Below the pieces are notes generated by a model, which was not told the DNA's origin, ran no database searches, and saw nothing but the letters and a program-made list of their open reading frames with translations. DNA of 59,532 nucleotides from Hominifimenecus microfluidus (GTDB lineage: Bacteria; Bacillota; Clostridia; Lachnospirales; Lachnospiraceae): positions 1 through 59,532 of the forward strand of contig JAJEQR010000019.1 of the NCBI GenBank assembly GCA_020687485.1, given 5' to 3'. This document shows positions 58,103 through 59,532 of this stretch, piece after piece. The translations under genes and the position numbers were made by a program. Numbering within the stretch: position 1 is the stretch's first letter; each line of letters opens with the position of its first letter.

Positions 58103-59056
58103 TTAGTCCTCGTATACGCAGACAAGACGGCCTTTTACTTTTCCTTCGGTCAGCAGGTCGATGCCCTCGCCGATCTGCTCAAAGGAGATCGTATTCAGAA
58201 TCGGAGCCAGCTCGCCGGTAGCCATCATAGCCATAACATCGCCCAGTTCGCTGGGAAAGCTGCCCTGAGAACCAACAAGGGTGACTTCCTTCATAATGAT
58301 GGACATGGTGTTGACATTTGCAAAGTCGCACGCCATGCCGACGAGAACGACACGACCGTGAGGCGCAACAACAGAAATCGCATCTTCCGTGGTCTTTCCG
58401 CTTCCGGCGAAGTCAATGATAACATCGAGATTCTTGTCTGCAAAATCAAGAATGCTGGACTTTACTTCCTTTGCCCCCAGTTCCTTTGCCAGTTCCTGAG
58501 CTTCCGGCTTTCTGGTAGCAACGTATACTTCACAGCCCTTTACAACGGCAACACGCACGCCGATCTGACCGAGACCGCCGACGCCGATGATGCCGACCTT
58601 CATACCGGTCTTAACCTCACCGACAGTGACAACTGCGTGATATGCAGTCGCGCCGGCATCCGTTGCTGCGGCAGCCTGTGCATAGGTAACACCTTCCGGA
58701 ACCTTTACAAGCTGTTCTACGGGAGCTGTCGTCATGGTGCCATATCCGCCGTCGCGGGTATATCCGGGAGTCGTGCCGTCTTTGGCATGAAGCGGGCAAA
58801 CAGCGACAACATCGCCGATTTCAAAGCCTTCCACGCCCTCGCCTTTTGCAACGATCTCACCGCAGACTTCGTGTCCCATGATAACCGGTACGTTGAAGGA
58901 GGGCATCCAGCTCTCGTGCTCCAGCGCACTTACGTCGGAATGGCATAAGCCACCGGCCTTTGTCTTCAATACAACATAACCGGGCTTTACCTGCGGGTCC
59001 GGTTTCTCTACGATTTTAAGCGGAATGTGAGTTCCAGTGAATTCCCATCCTTTCAT
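58103..59056 (-). CDS. Zinc-dependent alcohol dehydrogenase
   Basis: A 317-aa medium-chain dehydrogenase. Catalytic zinc ligands are in GGLCHSDVSALEH (Cys about 37) and GHEVCGEIVAKGEG (His about 60). The Rossmann fold is GIIGVGGLGQIGVRVAVVKG (about 156-175). The four-Cys structural zinc lobe is missing; the stretch after CPLHAKDG is short, so this is a shortened form rather than AdhP itself. Substrate unknown. ATG at 59056 follows GGAGGTATTACC. It is followed on the same strand by the CobW-like gene after 130 bases and looks like host chromosome. Confidence 0.88.
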   Translation of the reverse strand: MKGWEFTGTHIPLKIVEKPDPQVKPGYVVLKTKAGGLCHSDVSALEHESWMPSFNVPVIMGHEVCGEIVAKGEGVEGFEIGDVVAVCPLHAKDGTTPGYTRDGGYGTMTTAPVEQLVKVPEGVTYAQAAAATDAGATAYHAVVTVGEVKTGMKVGIIGVGGLGQIGVRVAVVKGCEVYVATRKPEAQELAKELGAKEVKSSILDFADKNLDVIIDFAGSGKTTEDAISVVAPHGRVVLVGMACDFANVNTMSIIMKEVTLVGSQGSFPSELGDVMAMMATGELAPILNTISFEQIGEGIDLLTEGKVKGRLVCVYED

Positions 59057-59142
59057 GGTAATACCTCCAATACACAAAGATTGTTATTTTTTACACGAAA
59101 ACTATTATAGCGAAAAAGGGATAAAATGTAAAGTGAAATCGA

Positions 59143-59331
59143 ATGGAAGATTTAAATCTCAGTCAAACCAACATTGCCCTTAGCTGCAATGCATCCAAGA
59201 CAACTGTCAACAAGGTGCTGAAGGCAGCCAAAGAGCAAACTCTTGTCTGGCCTCTGGATCCTAAACTTAGCGATCCAGTCTTAGGCAAGTTGCTTTTTCC
59301 TGAAGTGAAAGTGGTGCTAGAATATAAATAG
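59143..59331 (+). pseudogene. IS21-type transposase (IstA) N-terminal fragment
   Basis: A 62-residue frame with the IstA start pattern: LNLSQTNIALSCNASKTTVN (HTH), then KAAKEQTLVWPLDPKLSD and LGKLLFPE. The catalytic DDE part is missing and the frame ends where an IS3-type element begins, so it is a truncated remnant. Confidence 0.65.
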
Positions 59332-59404
59332 TACAAGCCAAAATGAGAAATTCCAAATACACATAAGCATGGTACAATAGAGACATGCTGAAGGAGGATC
59401 TCAT

Positions 59405-59532
59405 ATGGCAAAGCAACATGACAAACAATTTAAACTTGATTCAATTCAGTACTACGAGGATCATAAAGACCTTGGTGTACGTGGATGTGCAGAAAATCTT
59501 GGCATCGGATACAGCACATTAACAAAGTGGCT
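59405..59532 (+). mobile_element. IS3-type transposase OrfA, 5' part (runs off the window)
   Basis: ATG 59405 follows AAGGAGGATCTCAT and reads MAKQHDKQFKLDSIQYYEDH, then an HTH with VRGCAENLGIGYSTLTKWL, the start of IS3/IS911-type OrfA. It stays open to the last base. A left terminal repeat should lie around 59330-59350, but cannot be fixed without the other end. Confidence 0.8.

Noticed and set aside
58091-58948. 285-codon plus-strand frame opposite the alcohol dehydrogenase
   Set aside because: It is the antisense of a clear enzyme gene with conserved motifs; no ribosome site and no recognisable domain.

Overview
The window reads as the accessory genome of a low-GC Gram-positive gut bacterium, most likely a Lachnospiraceae-type Clostridia. 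The support is AT-rich codon use, strong AGGAGG ribosome sites, a Firmicutes-type conjugation module (Maff2, PrgI, CD1108/CD1110/CD1112-like proteins, sortase B), large serine recombinases, and resistance modules aimed at cell-wall antibiotics. There are no rRNA, tRNA or CRISPR loci. Species cannot be named from this sequence.

Layout. (1) 1-26.0 kb, plus strand: the transfer module of an integrative conjugative element (ICE). It starts inside the 3' end of a group II intron that splits the VirD4/TraG coupling-protein gene. Then come Maff2, VirB6-like, PrgI, VirB4, sortase B, a 3D+NlpC/P60 wall hydrolase, DUF4315, DUF4366, topoisomerase III, a 2,689-aa methyltransferase/SNF2 helicase, a 1.58-kb-codon ArdC/metallopeptidase polyvalent protein, a TTRAP-like protein and a YodL/DUF4316 protein. 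Intrinsic terminators sit between several of these genes. A TnpV-family gene is nested in another frame of the giant helicase gene. (2) 26.0-29.8 kb, minus strand: PBECR4-like nuclease, MobP-type relaxase, MobC, an oriT-like region, and the remains of a second mobC. (3) 29.9-46.7 kb: three consecutive resistance cassettes, each ending in a copy of the same orphan winged-helix gene and of an XRE-gene tail. Cassette 1 is HTH, response regulator, VanZ, sensor kinase, ABC ATPase and permease. Cassette 2 is ECF sigma, a membrane protein, ABC ATPase, permease and VanY. Cassette 3 is HTH, response regulator, kinase, a LanFEG-type ABC and a lipoprotein. (4) 46.4-51.1 kb: XRE regulators, then the integration module of this ICE (sigma-like, small HTH, noncoding RNA candidate, SHOCT-like, serine recombinase A).

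(5) Recombinase A ends exactly where the 3' part of an FtsX-type permease gene begins, followed by a second VanY and a second integration module (52.8-55.8 kb) with the same gene order and recombinase B. The simplest reading is that the ICE inserted into the ftsX gene of an older element and carried the 5' half of ftsX off to its other side, beyond the window. (6) 55.9-59.5 kb: a RhuM-like gene, then more GC-rich genes on the minus strand (CobW-like GTPase, zinc alcohol dehydrogenase) and two IS fragments.

How it works together: the VirD4/VirB4/VirB6/PrgI channel, wall hydrolase and sortase build the mating apparatus. Relaxase, MobC and topoisomerase process the DNA, and ArdC-type and helicase/methyltransferase proteins probably protect or process DNA in the recipient. 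The cargo defends the host against lantibiotics, bacitracin- or glycopeptide-like agents. Most striking are the nested tnpV, the cassette array with repeated boundaries, operators with 11-bp periodicity in front of the ABC operons, a shared recombinase-site motif at both ends of both recombinase genes, and a paired structured-RNA candidate in the integration modules. All function calls rest on recognising motifs by eye; no search was run.
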